Positions 33,232 through 45,091 of a stretch of DNA of 64,000 bases are shown here, piece after piece. The notes below the pieces were generated by a model. The model ran no database searches. It had not been told where the DNA came from and saw only the letters and a program-made list of their open reading frames with translations. Source of the DNA: Nipponacmea schrenckii. Taxonomy: Eukaryota > Mollusca > Gastropoda > Lottiidae. Every line of letters begins with the position of its first letter. Within the stretch, counting starts at the first letter, position 1. The DNA lies in the NCBI GenBank assembly GCA_030562195.1, contig JAUJPP010000005.1:37683106-37747105 (forward strand). Reading direction: 5' to 3'. Position numbers and translations under genes: made by a program.

Positions 33232-36200
33232 ATGGAAGCTACACGTCTAGCCGGCTTCTTTGCTCTGATGTTTTTGGGTGTTTTCGCTCAATCAGGCAAA
33301 CGAACTTTAATTTTGGTAGATAACTGGTCCATCAGAGAAACACACTCAACATTCTTCAGATCTTTACGAGGTAATATAACGTCAAATTTATGCAAAATGT
33401 TCTTGCTTACTTGCCTCATGCACCAAACAAGGGAGATTACCCCTCAAAAACAGTTTGCTTTCATTTTCAAGTTCATTTTATTTTTATCCAAAAATATTGC
33501 TGGTCGTCTTTTGGTATATTGCATAAACTATGTCATTTATTGGACAAATTCCCGGACTTGGATCTTCAAGTTTATATATATATTATAAATTTCGAGGAAA
33601 GATGTCTTTTCCACAGAGAAATATAGGCCTATTTATTTTTCAGACCAAGGTTTTGATTTAACATTTAAAACTGCTGATGATAGTAATTTAGCTCTAGTGA
33701 AATTTGGTGAATTTTTATATGAAAATCTGGTTATTTTTTCACCTTCAGTAGAAGGTAAGTTTCTTTTAAAACAGTACCGGTACGAAAAATGGATGGTGTG
33801 AAATTTCCAGTTTATAAAGTTTTGATTGATAGTGACTTACTGTTGCTTGTTTCAAGACTGTTAGCATTTGTGTGTTTGTAGCCAAACAAATAGGGGTTTT
33901 GTGCAATTTTAGATGGCATGAATAAGTCATCTTTTCAGTAGTTAACCCAGCTTTAAGACAATGATGAAAAGATCTAGTCAAAGAAATTAAACTGGAAATA
34001 AGTTTGTAGACAGAGTCCTTGTGAACAAAAGTTGTAATAGCACTTGCTATTTTGAATCAGTAAACCTGTTTATTGAATATGATATGAAGGCAATGCTATT
34101 GTTCTTATTAAACTGTATCAATTCTACTATTACCTTATATAAATAGCAAGAATGCTTATGTAACCAAGCAGCAGCACAAGTTGAAATTCTTGATATTTCA
34201 CTGGTCTATATTTCAGATTTTGGTGGTAATGTAGATGTAGCAGCTATCACTAATTTTATTGATGGGGGTGGAAATGTTTTGGTTGCTGGAAGTTCTTCAC
34301 TTGGTAAGAACAACATTTATTGTAGATTCCAAATTTAATGGATGGAGATTAAACAGTACTGTATGGTAAGGGCTAAAAAATAGCAGCTGCAAATAAGCAA
34401 ACTCTTACACAAGCCAGAGCTCTCAAAAGATGGAAAGATATATTTTCGGGTTGAATGTATTCAGGGATCAAAGATCAATTCCTCTTTTTTCCTGGTCAGT
34501 GGTATTTTTTATTTATAAATGGAATAAATCACTTAAACTTGACCTATATATTTTAGGTGATCCTATCAGAGAATTAGCTACAGAATGTGGTGTTGAGTTT
34601 GATGAGGAAAATACAGCTGTTATTGATCATCTTCATTATGATTTTAATGATGAAGGAAAGGTAGGTACACTGACTTATCCTTTTCTTTTTGTGTGCATTT
34701 TTTCTGAAAATGTGTGAAAATTATAGATAAACTTATTACCATATAAAGCACCATGGTTTAGTTTATTTTCATCTTATTGTTGATTTTTAATTAGTGATTG
34801 TCAAGTTTGAGTTCAAGAAAACTGTTATTTTATTTCAGCATACTTTAATTGTATCAGAAACAGACAATCTGTTAGATGCACCAATGATAGTTGGAGCGAA
34901 ACCGTCTGCACCTTTTCTCTTTAGAGGAGTTGGGTATGTTCATTTCTCCTTAGAATTCTTATTCAGTTGAATGATATACATTGTGCAACATTTGATATTT
35001 AATACTTAGTACCAGTATATAAATTATAATGGTAGAAACAGTCAGAAATAAACCTTTTAATGTTTAAACGAATAGTTCTAGGACACAGAGTATTATTTCA
35101 TATAAAACATGACTGATTTTAACTAAATTCCTTTTTCAATTTCAATACAGCAAGAAAAGTAAAAGTAGTGTTTCATTTCTTTCATATACATCTGCATGTG
35201 TTGGAAGTGATAAGTTATCTAATATAAAATCAATATTTATTTATCAATTATTATATAGTATGGTAGCTGATCCTGACAATCCTCTAGTACTAGGAGTTCT
35301 CCATGCTTCATCTACATCCTACTCTTATAATCCTGATGAGAAAATTTCAGAGGTGGGTTGGCAGTATCTTTTCAATTTAAGACCATCGATCATTGGTGAT
35401 TGGAAGAAGGTCATTTTTTCCACACAATAAGAGCTTGACATTTAGATTTCATTGAATGGAAATTGTGTGATCAAGATCTCAGATGATAAGCTAAAATTGT
35501 TGAATGCTTTTCAGATTATTCAGTAATTTTTATTGTGTTATTTCTTTCTACTTGTAGTTTCCCCATGCTGTAGGAAAGAATACCCTGTTGATCAGTGCTC
35601 TACAAGCTAGAAATAATGCTAGAGTTGTGTTTGTTGGTTCCATTGATTTCTTCAGTGATCAGTTTATGCAATCTTCTGTACAGAATGCTCTCAATGGAAA
35701 GAAGTAAGTAGCTATATATTCATTCCATGTATTGCTTGCACTATATATGCAAGTCTTGAAGGGACGGGCTGGCTATATCTACCTGTCAAATACCTATACC
35801 TTGTTTTTACTATTGAAGCCCAAATTATAATCATTTGAACTTGCCCTAAACTAAATGCAAGCATGAAGTATTTTTTTATTGTGGCATAAAATCAAATGCT
35901 CAGTTTTAGATTGTTAGACTTACAATATATTTTAATGTAAACTTAAACGGAATTGGTTTAAGATAAAATGGATTTATTTTAGATATGAGAAATCTGGTAA
36001 TCAAGATCTAGCTTACAGTCTATCACAGTGGGTATTTAAACAGAAAGGAGTATTAAAGGTTGGAGAGGTCAGACATCACTTAAAAGGAGAGAAAACTCCA
36101 CCTGCAGCCTACACCGTCCTGGAACAAGTTGTAAGTACACTGATGTTATAGAGATTGTACCTTTTATGCCTGTCCAGTCAGTTGTCTTTCTAATATTAAG

Positions 36201-37581
36201 CAATTTATCATGTTCTGGTAAGCAATAAGCAATACATGAAACCCAGACTTCCAACAGAAAATTTCAATAATGAAAATAAGTCATGAAAAAGCTAGAAAAC
36301 ATCAATTACCGGTATATTGATGTTGACGTGGCATGATGTACAAACTGTGGTTAATATCTCTATTAGTCTGACCTAGTTATAATAGTTTCAGTCAATGATA
36401 CCTGTAGATAACAGTATGTACATGTACTTGACTATGATCATTGATGACTTATTGGAGTTTTTTTTCAATCAGATTATGGAATTACAAAGGAAATTAAGTA
36501 TGGATTTGAGTTCAAAAATTCTTGAGATGATCATTTAAACTGAATACTTGTTTGTAGGAATATAGTATCCAGATAGATGAATATAGTAATGGTGAATGGA
36601 AACCATTCCAAGGAAAAGATGTTCAGTTAGAATTTGTCAGAATTGATCCATTTGTGAGAACAACTCTTAAACAAAAAAGTATGATTGTTTTGCAATTTAC
36701 ATTATTTACTTTCTATTGTTTTAATGTCTAATGCAGTCGAATTTCAAACGGTCATGAGACGGCAATCTTTTCTCTCTACATCATGTTATGCTTGTTCAAT
36801 ATTTCTGTGCTATTTTGTTCTTCAATAGATGTATATAGAGCAATGTTTTGACCATGAAAATATGTTGATCAATCAGATATATTGAGTTTTATTTGTATTT
36901 TAGATGGTCTGTTACATGTAAGTTTTAAACTTCCTGATGTCTATGGTGTCTATCAGTTCCGAGTCGACTACAATAGAATTGGTTATACCAGACTATTCAG
37001 CACTACACAGGTGAAAATTCCTCTTTTCTTTTATTGATAAATGAATTCAATAAATAGGAGACTAAATTGTATCTAGCAATTGTATGATATATGAGGAAAA
37101 TGAGTCATCATTGAAACACAGTCCTCATTAGCTCATAAGGTGCAGAAAAGTTGGATTTAAAAATCCATTCATTTCCCATAGAAGCATTGTGTAAAACTTG
37201 AACCAGTTTTGGTTGTTCCCTGAAGCTGTTTGCATGTAAAAATTGACTATTAGATATATACAAATTGCAATGGTCATTTCAAATTGAGGAGAGCCATGCA
37301 TGGATCAGATGAGTGGCTAGAATAATCTAATTACATATCTCTAGTCAGAGGAATGGCACTTTTTGTTACCAATATCTGAAGATCTTTCCCTGGTCAAAAT
37401 TAATGTTCGTCTTTCTGTTTTTCAGGTGTCTGTACATCCATTAAAACATACTCAATATGAGCGGTTTATCCCATCAGCCTACCCTTATTATATCAGTTGT
37501 TTCTCGATGATGTTTGGTGTTGTAATATTTAGTATAGTCTTTTTACATTATAAAGAAGATACCAAAGACAAAAAAGAATAA
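33232..37581 (+). CDS. DDOST: DDOST (OST48), oligosaccharyltransferase 48-kDa subunit
   Basis: Essential non-catalytic subunit of the ER oligosaccharyltransferase complex, which transfers glycans from dolichol to asparagines of nascent proteins. Eleven exons, all phase-matched: 33232-33370, 33644-33754, 34217-34303, 34557-34660, 34839-34933, 35151-35352, 35558-35703, 35983-36130, 36558-36678, 36904-37010, 37426-37581 (TAA). They give 471 residues; human DDOST has about 456. The N-terminus is a signal peptide ([19 protein letters not shown]) followed by [16 protein letters not shown], typical of the family. The luminal domain includes [26 protein letters not shown] and [13 protein letters not shown]. 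One membrane helix at about residues 441-461 ([16 protein letters not shown]) is followed by a short lysine-rich cytosolic tail (KEDTKDKKE). The frame stays open upstream of the ATG without a better start; 33232 is chosen because the signal peptide follows it. The gene looks complete and intact. Confidence 0.96.
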
Positions 37582-37900
37582 TCTTTATTTTCATTCCTTA
37601 TATACTAAAAATTTATTTTGACCATTTTTTTTATCCATTGAGATATTCACTATGTAAATTAATTTTGCTTTAAAACTTTGAAAAATCTTTGATCCTATAA
37701 ATCAACAGTTTTTTTGTACAGCTTTTGAAGAAGAATGAGTTGTTAATGTGTTTTATGTTTGGCATTTGCCTTTATGCTATTGTGGGTTCTCAATATTTTG
37801 TTGTATTGACAGGTCTGAATCGAGACTTACTGTAATTTACAATTTCAATCTGTTTGAATGTACACCATCTTGTAATGAATGCTATGAGAAAATAAAGAGT
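37582..37900 (+). promoter_or_regulatory. DDOST 3' UTR with poly(A) signal
   Basis: The canonical AATAAA at 37891-37896 is about 310 bp after the DDOST stop and followed by a T/G-rich stretch (GAGTTGAGTTGTTAAAACGG). Cleavage just after 37900 is likely. Confidence 0.7.
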
Positions 37901-38524
37901 TGAGTTGTTAAAACGGTGTATTCTTTTACAATCACTTGCAAATGCATTTTGATTTGACTTATAAAACCTGGTTCTAACCTGAATTGTTCAGTAGCATTTC
38001 TGTGCATCTTCTGGTGTAGGGGCAGAGCGGGGGCCACAGGATTGTCAAGGGAGATACAGGATACCAAGTCTTTAAACACTAAATGACAAATTAGTGGAGA
38101 TTTGAACTGTGTCCAAGCCCCCATATTGGAAATATATCTCTGTGTGTTACAAATGTGGAAAATTATATTGGATTTTATTGATATGGCAAGTATATTATTG
38201 TGTAAATCAAAACTGCAGGTTTGTAGGAAACAATTGTAGTCTTTTACATTTGGAAAAAAAACGAGTTACCTCCCTTACACTAAGTTCTAAACTATGAGAT
38301 ATTCCAGGTCCTTTGGAATATCTTGTCAATGAAGATAATGTTGGAAATGTGTTTGATTTTTCTATAAGGTATAATTTTCAATGACTTTTTTCATTTATCA
38401 GTTTTGAATTTATATTAAGTGTAAAGACAAGACAGAAAAGATAGCCCACTACTGTTTTGACATTTTCAATTGTAAAGTGATGCTGATCATTGTCTTAGAT
38501 TTGTCATCCCTCTGAAAAACTGAA

Positions 38525-39241
38525 AGGGATAATAGGTCTTAGAATTAACATAAAATTTTAAATTTGGCCAGTAAGAGCTCTATTCATCAGTAAATAAACC
38601 TGCTGCTATAAATAACATAAAAAATAAATAAATATCCAAAAACTTATAATTATCCATAAAGATGCATTTGATTATTGAAAAATGCTTAATAAATTGATTC
38701 AGCGTTTTTCAAAAATGACTTTCTTTTGCGAGTTTTCAAGATTTTAAGAGATTCTGTTACTTTATAACACCAGGTAAGTTCACTGATGAATATATACTGT
38801 AAGGCTAGAAATTATTGCGTCAACAAATTAATGTAAACGACATGGGGTATAGAGATTAAAATGCGAGTACAAATTAATGCGATCCGCGATAGGTGTCGCA
38901 TTTTTTAATATCATCCAAATTCTAAAGTGCTTAAGAATGAAGACATGAACAATGATCAAGATTTTATCTTGAAAATCTTTTGTTTTTTAAGGTCATTGAT
39001 TACTAATCAGTTTCAAATGAAGAGATAATAACCTAATCCTGCCCGATCTTTATTTAAATACTTAAATCGATGTTAACTAATGTCAGCAATATTTGAACTC
39101 CATAAACTTCACTTGGGAATATGTATTTAAAAATGCGGATACAAATTAATGCGATCGCGGATAATTTGTAGCCTTACAGTACTCATATTGATCATTCTTG
39201 AGAACTAACATTTTATGTACATCCTAAGACCTATTATCCCT
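38525..39241. mobile_element. MITE, AGGGATAATAGG family copy 2, carrying a nested element
   Basis: The ends AGGGATAATAGGTCTTAGAA and its inverse (CTAAGACCTATTATCCCT) flank the element. TGAA stands on both sides (38521-38524 and 39242-39245), a variant of the TTAA duplication. The interior matches the inverted copy at 62617 (ATAAAGATGCATTTGATTAT). It is interrupted at 38797-39179 by a second element. Confidence 0.85.
38797..39179. mobile_element. Nested MITE, CTGTAAGGCTA ends, TA duplication
   Basis: Inverted ends CTGTAAGGCTAGAAATTAT and the inverse of CTGTAAGGCTACAAATTAT, with TA directly outside each (38795-38796 and 39180-39181). Inside, an ACAAATTAATGCGATC word and its variants repeat near both ends. 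A TA duplication with short TIRs fits a Tc1/mariner-type non-autonomous element (inference). Confidence 0.75.
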
Positions 39242-40035
39242 TGAAGGGAAATGTTTTTCAATTTATATATCATTGCAAAATGAAGTAAGTTAATATGTAT
39301 GTTTGGTATTTCCCATATTCTAATAATTATATCGGTTACAAGGCAATGTTTTTCTATTGTTTTATTTTCTAAGGTCCATTGAAAACATTTCCAGAGATTG
39401 ATATTGACAATATCCCAAAGGAGTCCTTAAAACAATTGATTTCTGTAAAAGTAGTGTTAAAGTAGATTAAAAAGCTGTTATCAATCTTTGAGCATTAGAC
39501 ATTGTCTTCAATTTCACAAATATTCAACATGAAATCTAGAAAAACATTTCATTTAATAACATATTCTTGGTTCAGATTAGATACTATCAACCCTAACGTC
39601 TGTTTCAATAACCACATCATGCAGCTGTTTATCTGAAATATAGAGCACTCTTTTGTTCATGTTTTATTGTATAAACCCTTTTCTTGTTTAAACCATAAGC
39701 AATCAATAATAATGATGTAGAAGTTTTGTATTCAATCAAAAAATTGAAGAGATGTTCGAACTGTGTAATCAAGTACAGAATGATTCAACTTGTTTTACTA
39801 TGTTCTACTTTGTTTGGCAGTTATTCAATAATTTTATAGTAAAGATAGTAGTAATGTGCAAGGAATGTGGTTTCATGGAAAAGAAATTAGAGTACAAAAA
39901 ATTGATTGCTTTTTACTGGAGATGAAAAGATAATGGAAATGTCATGTGAAATGTTTTGTATGGGTACATAATGCAAGGAAGAGCTATTAAGAAAATAATG
40001 CAATAAAGCAAAAAGCTGCATAGATTCTCATATAC

Positions 40036-40205
40036 CTCATCTTCACTCATAATTCCAGTCCACACAGCTGTAAATGGGTACGGATAATCTGGGAAAGATC
40101 AATGCCAAGAAGTTTGGCCAAGGACCAGCTGGTAGAAAGGATCCCTGTCACAGCCGACTTGTGAACCTAAGTTGTTATCCTTGTAAAATATAGTTGTTTC
40201 TTTTT
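40036..40205 (-). repeat. Dispersed repeat, about 170 bp, minus-strand copy
   Basis: The inverse of 20745-20912: CATCTTCACTCATAATTCCA, GGATAATCTGGGAAAGATCA and TTTGGCCAAGGACCAGCTGG. The two copies share both ends, which helps to define the element, but no target duplication is evident. Confidence 0.75.
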
Positions 40206-42612
40206 TTTTTCTTTTATTATACCTACCTGAGTTGTGCTGCTTAAATCTCTAGGTAACTCAAGTAACCAGTAGAAATTTCAAGTGACATTCTTCCTTTCTT
40301 CCCACCCGGAATCAACAATTTGACATTCAGGGTCAAAGGTTTGACCTTGACAATGATTAAAAGAGTAGAAGAAAGAAGAGTGATGACTGCCATGTTTAAA
40401 AGTCTATACCCATTTTACTCCTAACATCTGGTCAATTATCATTCCTTCCTTTGCTTTTACCATATTTATAATAAGTCTATGGCATTCCTTTAAAAATATA
40501 TATTTTGTTTGGTATTTATTAGAATAAAGAGGCATGAGGTGAAGAACAGAAGGATATAAAACTGGATTTTTTTCACGAAAGGGACCTTATTGAAGTCGGT
40601 ATTGAATCCACTTTATACCAAGACATTGCTCAAGAAGGACACAATATTGATTCTTAATATTTCTTAAGGTTTTGCTTTCTTTCTGCCGTATATCTGTATG
40701 TAAACAAATCAAAAGTTTTCTGAATATTTTAACATCACTTGATACATTTCACTAACATGTTAAATTTTCAAAGGTTGTTTCAAATAGAATATGTATCTGT
40801 AAATGAGGTTTACTGGCTCTAATGTACTGTTTCCATCTTAAACTATTTTAATTTCATATTCTAGAACCATTGCACTTTGAAGTAATGAATTAAGATCAAC
40901 TATTTGAGAAAGTGCCAAGAATAGTAACAGTAGTTTTTATGTTGTGTAATAAGAGACGGATAGAGGTGCAATTCTCAGTTATTTCGTGAAAACTTTTTCG
41001 TGTATTCAACTTCTGGTACCATTATACAGCCAAAATTTGTGTCAAATACCTATATGTAATGGTAAGTGGAGATGGATTATGTTATTTAACTCTGGATATT
41101 TTGAATATATGTTAGAAATATTTGAAATTTTCACTCCACTCATTATACATACCAACTACATGAGTGGGTAAAGAGTGTCTTACTGATTACTTTTTAAGTA
41201 CTGAATTTAGTCTCAGAATGACTTTGAAATCGTCAAAATATAAACAAGCACCCATCTTTTTTTTTAAATTGTCTTTACACAGAAATTTTATATATATTTG
41301 GCTTCATATATTGATTTTGCAAATGAAATGAGTGAAGAAGTAGATTCGAAGATTATTTATGAGAGTTGAATGTGAGCTAGACAATCTAGTACTTGGTTGC
41401 AGTTCTTTTATATAAACTAGAATTGAAATGTTTAACCTACGTCTGGTTGTGGAATATTGGAATTTTCTCTTTTTATAAAAATCTTTACATTTCTTTATAC
41501 CATTTAAATATGTAAATTTCATATGTATAAATAATATCACAAATTATAATAATCACTCCATTTAGATTATATATGATAAAACACTGCCTGAGGATACCGC
41601 GCACAAGTTGAGTATTAATTTAAGTTAATCACCTTCAGGGGGGTGAACCAATCTTACATATATTTACAACAAATTAGGCTGAAACTCCGCTCTTAATTTG
41701 ATTGGTGGTTTGATAAAATTATCTAGATATTGTTGAATTTAAAAGAGATTTTGAAAGATAGAAATTTTAAAAGTTAAGAGAAGTAAAAGATGTTGAGATA
41801 GGATTGTTGTCATGGTATTTGCCTGGAGACTGTGAAATGGATCCCAGATAGAAATGATAGAATTGTTTGGGGACAATATCTCTACTTAAATACTAATGTA
41901 CATTAAAATATTAATGTGATTGAAGTAAGTTAAGGCATTTGATATATCATGTTTTTAACGGCTTTTAATGTATTTTATTTTTACTGCTGTTTTTATCTTT
42001 CAAGAAATAAAAAAGGCAGATGGCTTTCAGACTCTTTCATAAAAATATGCTCATTTCCAGGCTCAGTTCCATAGAAGGACCAATGATACCATGGCAGTGT
42101 ATCACTTGATAAGGTGTCTCATACCAACATAGCAAATAAATGCTATCAGTGCACCTGATACAAAGTTAAGATACCTCTGAACAATCCCCTTTAGACATCA
42201 AGTCAGGGTTTGCATTACACATTGTTTTGGGCAATAATATTTTATTTTCTTATTACTGAAGAATTTTATAAAGAATTTCTGAATAAGTTTTTAATTAAGC
42301 GTATTGTAGCTGTTTTATAAAGTAGCTGTTTTATAAATTATTATATCAGTTAGTATCTAATGATAATATGATAAGTATGTTAACTATCACACTATTTTCA
42401 CTTCTAGTATTCTTCAAACCAGGGTATTAAATCTGTTTGATGGCTAGGAACAGATTCTCTTCATCTTGTCTGTGTTAATGATAGATTTTAAGAGGTTTTG
42501 TAAAACTTTGACTTGAAATAGATTAATAAGATTTAAGTTTTATTTATGTAAGGACAACCTATATTCACCTAGAGTTTAAAGTATGTAAAATCTTGAATAT
42601 AGCCCACATTTT
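40206..42612. other. Non-coding stretch, nothing recognised
   Basis: AT-rich. Short frames on both strands lack conserved motifs, splice context or support. No tandem array or clear inverted repeat was seen. Confidence 0.5.
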
Positions 42613-45091
42613 TATACGCCCACATAGAAATGTGGACGTATATTGTTGTCGCCCCTGTCCGTCGGTCCGTCGGTCCGTTGGTCCGTCGGTCCGTTGGTCC
42701 GTCTGTCAACAATTGTTTGTGGACACTGTAGAGACTACAGTTTTTATTGGAATTTCTTGAAACTTGGTATACTTGTTTATAATCACTCAAGGAAGAACCC
42801 TATCGATTTTGGTATGATTTCGAAAAAAATTCCTGGAATTCTTGGACTTTGAATTTCAAATTGTTCTGTTTGTAAACAAAAGCTTGTGGACACTGTAGAG
42901 ACTCCATTTCTTTATGAATCTTTTTGTAACTTGGTATATTTGTTTATTACCATCCAAGGAAGACCCCTATTGATTTTGATATGATTCTGAAAAAAATTCC
43001 TGGAATTCTGGAACTTGGAATTTCGAATGTACTGTTTCTCATCCGTCTGTCAACAATTGTTTGTGGACACTGTAGAGACTACAGTTTTTATTGGATCTTC
43101 TTGAAACTTGGTATACATGTTTATTACCATTCAACGAAGACCCCTATCGATTTTGGTATGATTCCGAAAAAAATTCCTGGAATTCTTGAACTTTGAATTT
43201 CAAATTCCGTCGGTCCGTCGGTCCGTTGGTCCGTCTGTCAACAATTGTTTGTGGACACTGTAGAGACTACAGTTTTTATTGGAATTTCTTGAAACTTGGT
43301 ATACTTGTTTATAATCACTCAAGGAAGAACCCTATCGATTTTGGTATGATTTCGAAAAAAATTCCTGGAATTCTTGGACTTTGAATTTCAAATTTTTCTG
43401 TTTGTAAACAAAAGCTTGTGGACACTGTAGAGACTCCATTTTTTTATGAATCTTTTTGTAACTTGGTATATTTGTTTATAACCATCCAAGGAAGAACCCT
43501 ATTGATTTTGATATGATTCTGAAAAAAATTCCTGGAATTCTGGGACTTGGAATTTCGAATTGTACTGTTTGTCATCCGTCTGTCAATAATTGTTTGTGGA
43601 CACTGTGGAGACTACAGGTTTCATTGGATTTTCTTGAAACTTGGTATACATGTTTATTATCATTCAATGAAGACCCCTATTGATTTTGGTATGATTCCGA
43701 AAAAAATTCCTGGAATTCTTGGATTTGAATTTCAAATTGTTCTGTTTGTAAACAAAAGCTTGTGGACACTGTAGAGACTCCATTTCTTTATGAATCTTTT
43801 TGTAACTTGGTATATTTGTTTATTACCATCCAAGGAAGACCCCTATTGATTTTGATATGATTCTGAAAAAAATTCCTGGAATACATCCAAGGAAGACCCC
43901 TATTGATTTTGATATGATTCTGAAAAAAATTCCTGGAATTCTGGAACTTGGAATTTCGAATGTACTGTTTCTCATCCGTCTGTCAACAATTGTTTGTGGA
44001 CACTGTAGAGACTACAGTTTTTATTGGATCTTCTTGAAACTTGGTATACATGTTTATTACCATTCAACGAAGACCCCTATCGATTTTGGTATGATTCCGA
44101 AAAAAATTCCTGGAATTCTTGAACTTTGAATTTCAAATTCCGTCGGTCCGTCGGTCCGTTGGTCCGTCTGTCAACAATTGTTTGTGGACACTGTAGAGAC
44201 TACAGTTTTTATTGGAATTTCTTGAAACTTGGTATACTTGTTTATAATCACTCAAGGAAGAACCCTATCGATTTTGGTATGATTTCGAAAAAAATTCCTG
44301 GAATTCTTGGACTTTGAATTTCAAATTGTTCTGTTTGTAAACAAAAGCTTGTGGACACTGTAGAGACTCCATTTTTTTATGAATCTTTTTGTAACTTGGT
44401 ATATTTGTTTATAACCATCCAAGGAAGAACCCTATTGATTTTGATATGATTCTGAAAAAAATTCCTGGAATTCTGGGACTTGGAATTTCGAATTGTACTG
44501 TTTGTCATCCGTCTGTCAATAATTGTTTGTGGACACTGTGGAGACTACAGGTTTCATTGGATTTTCTTGAAACTTGGTATACATGTTTATTATCATTCAA
44601 TGAAGACCCCTATTGATTTTGGTATGATTCCGAAAAAAATTCCTGGAATTCTTGGATTTGAATTTCAAATTGTTCTGTTTGTAAACAAAAGCTTGTGGAC
44701 ACTGTAGAGACTCCATTTCTTTATGAATCTTTTTGTAACTTGGTATATTTGTTTATTACCATCCAAGGAAGACCCCTATTGATTTTGATATGATTCTGAA
44801 AAAAATTCCTGGAATACATCCAAGGAAGACCCCTATTGATTTTGATATGATTCTGAAAAAAATTCCTGGAATTCTGGAACTTGGAATTTCGAATGTACTG
44901 TTTCTCATCCGTCTGTCAACAATTGTTTGTGGACACTGTAGAGACTACAGTTTTTATTGGATCTTCTGAATGCAATACAATATAGTTAACTTCCAAGTTC
45001 CTTGTAAATCAGGAACCAGCTGTAATTGGACTTTTACTTTTACAATCAAAGCTATCAGTGGGCGTATGTTACCTTGCCTGGCAAGCTATCT
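42613..45091. mobile_element. Pearl-like element D, 2.5 kb, with expanded tandem core
   Basis: It starts TATACGCCCACATAGAAATG (a hairpin with GTGGACGTATA), then GTCGCCCCTGTCCGTCGGTC. The core is monomers of roughly 170 bp containing TGTGGACACTGTAGAGACTA, GAAACTTGGTATAC and AAAAAAATTCCTGGAATTCT. It ends CAGTGGGCGTATGTTACC and TTGCCTGGCAAGCTATC, the same end as element A. The seven or more short plus-strand frames (CGHCRDYSFYW...) are repeat translation. Confidence 0.85.
42960..44967. repeat. 933-bp higher-order repeat inside element D, just over two copies
   Basis: Matching landmarks recur at a spacing of exactly 933 bp: 43193 and 44126, 43547 and 44480, 43774 and 44707. The copies differ by very few bases (for example AAATTTTTCTG versus AAATTGTTCTG). 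A third copy starts near 44826 and breaks off at about 44967 at TTGGATCTTC. Each 933-bp block contains about five to six monomers. Confidence 0.9.
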
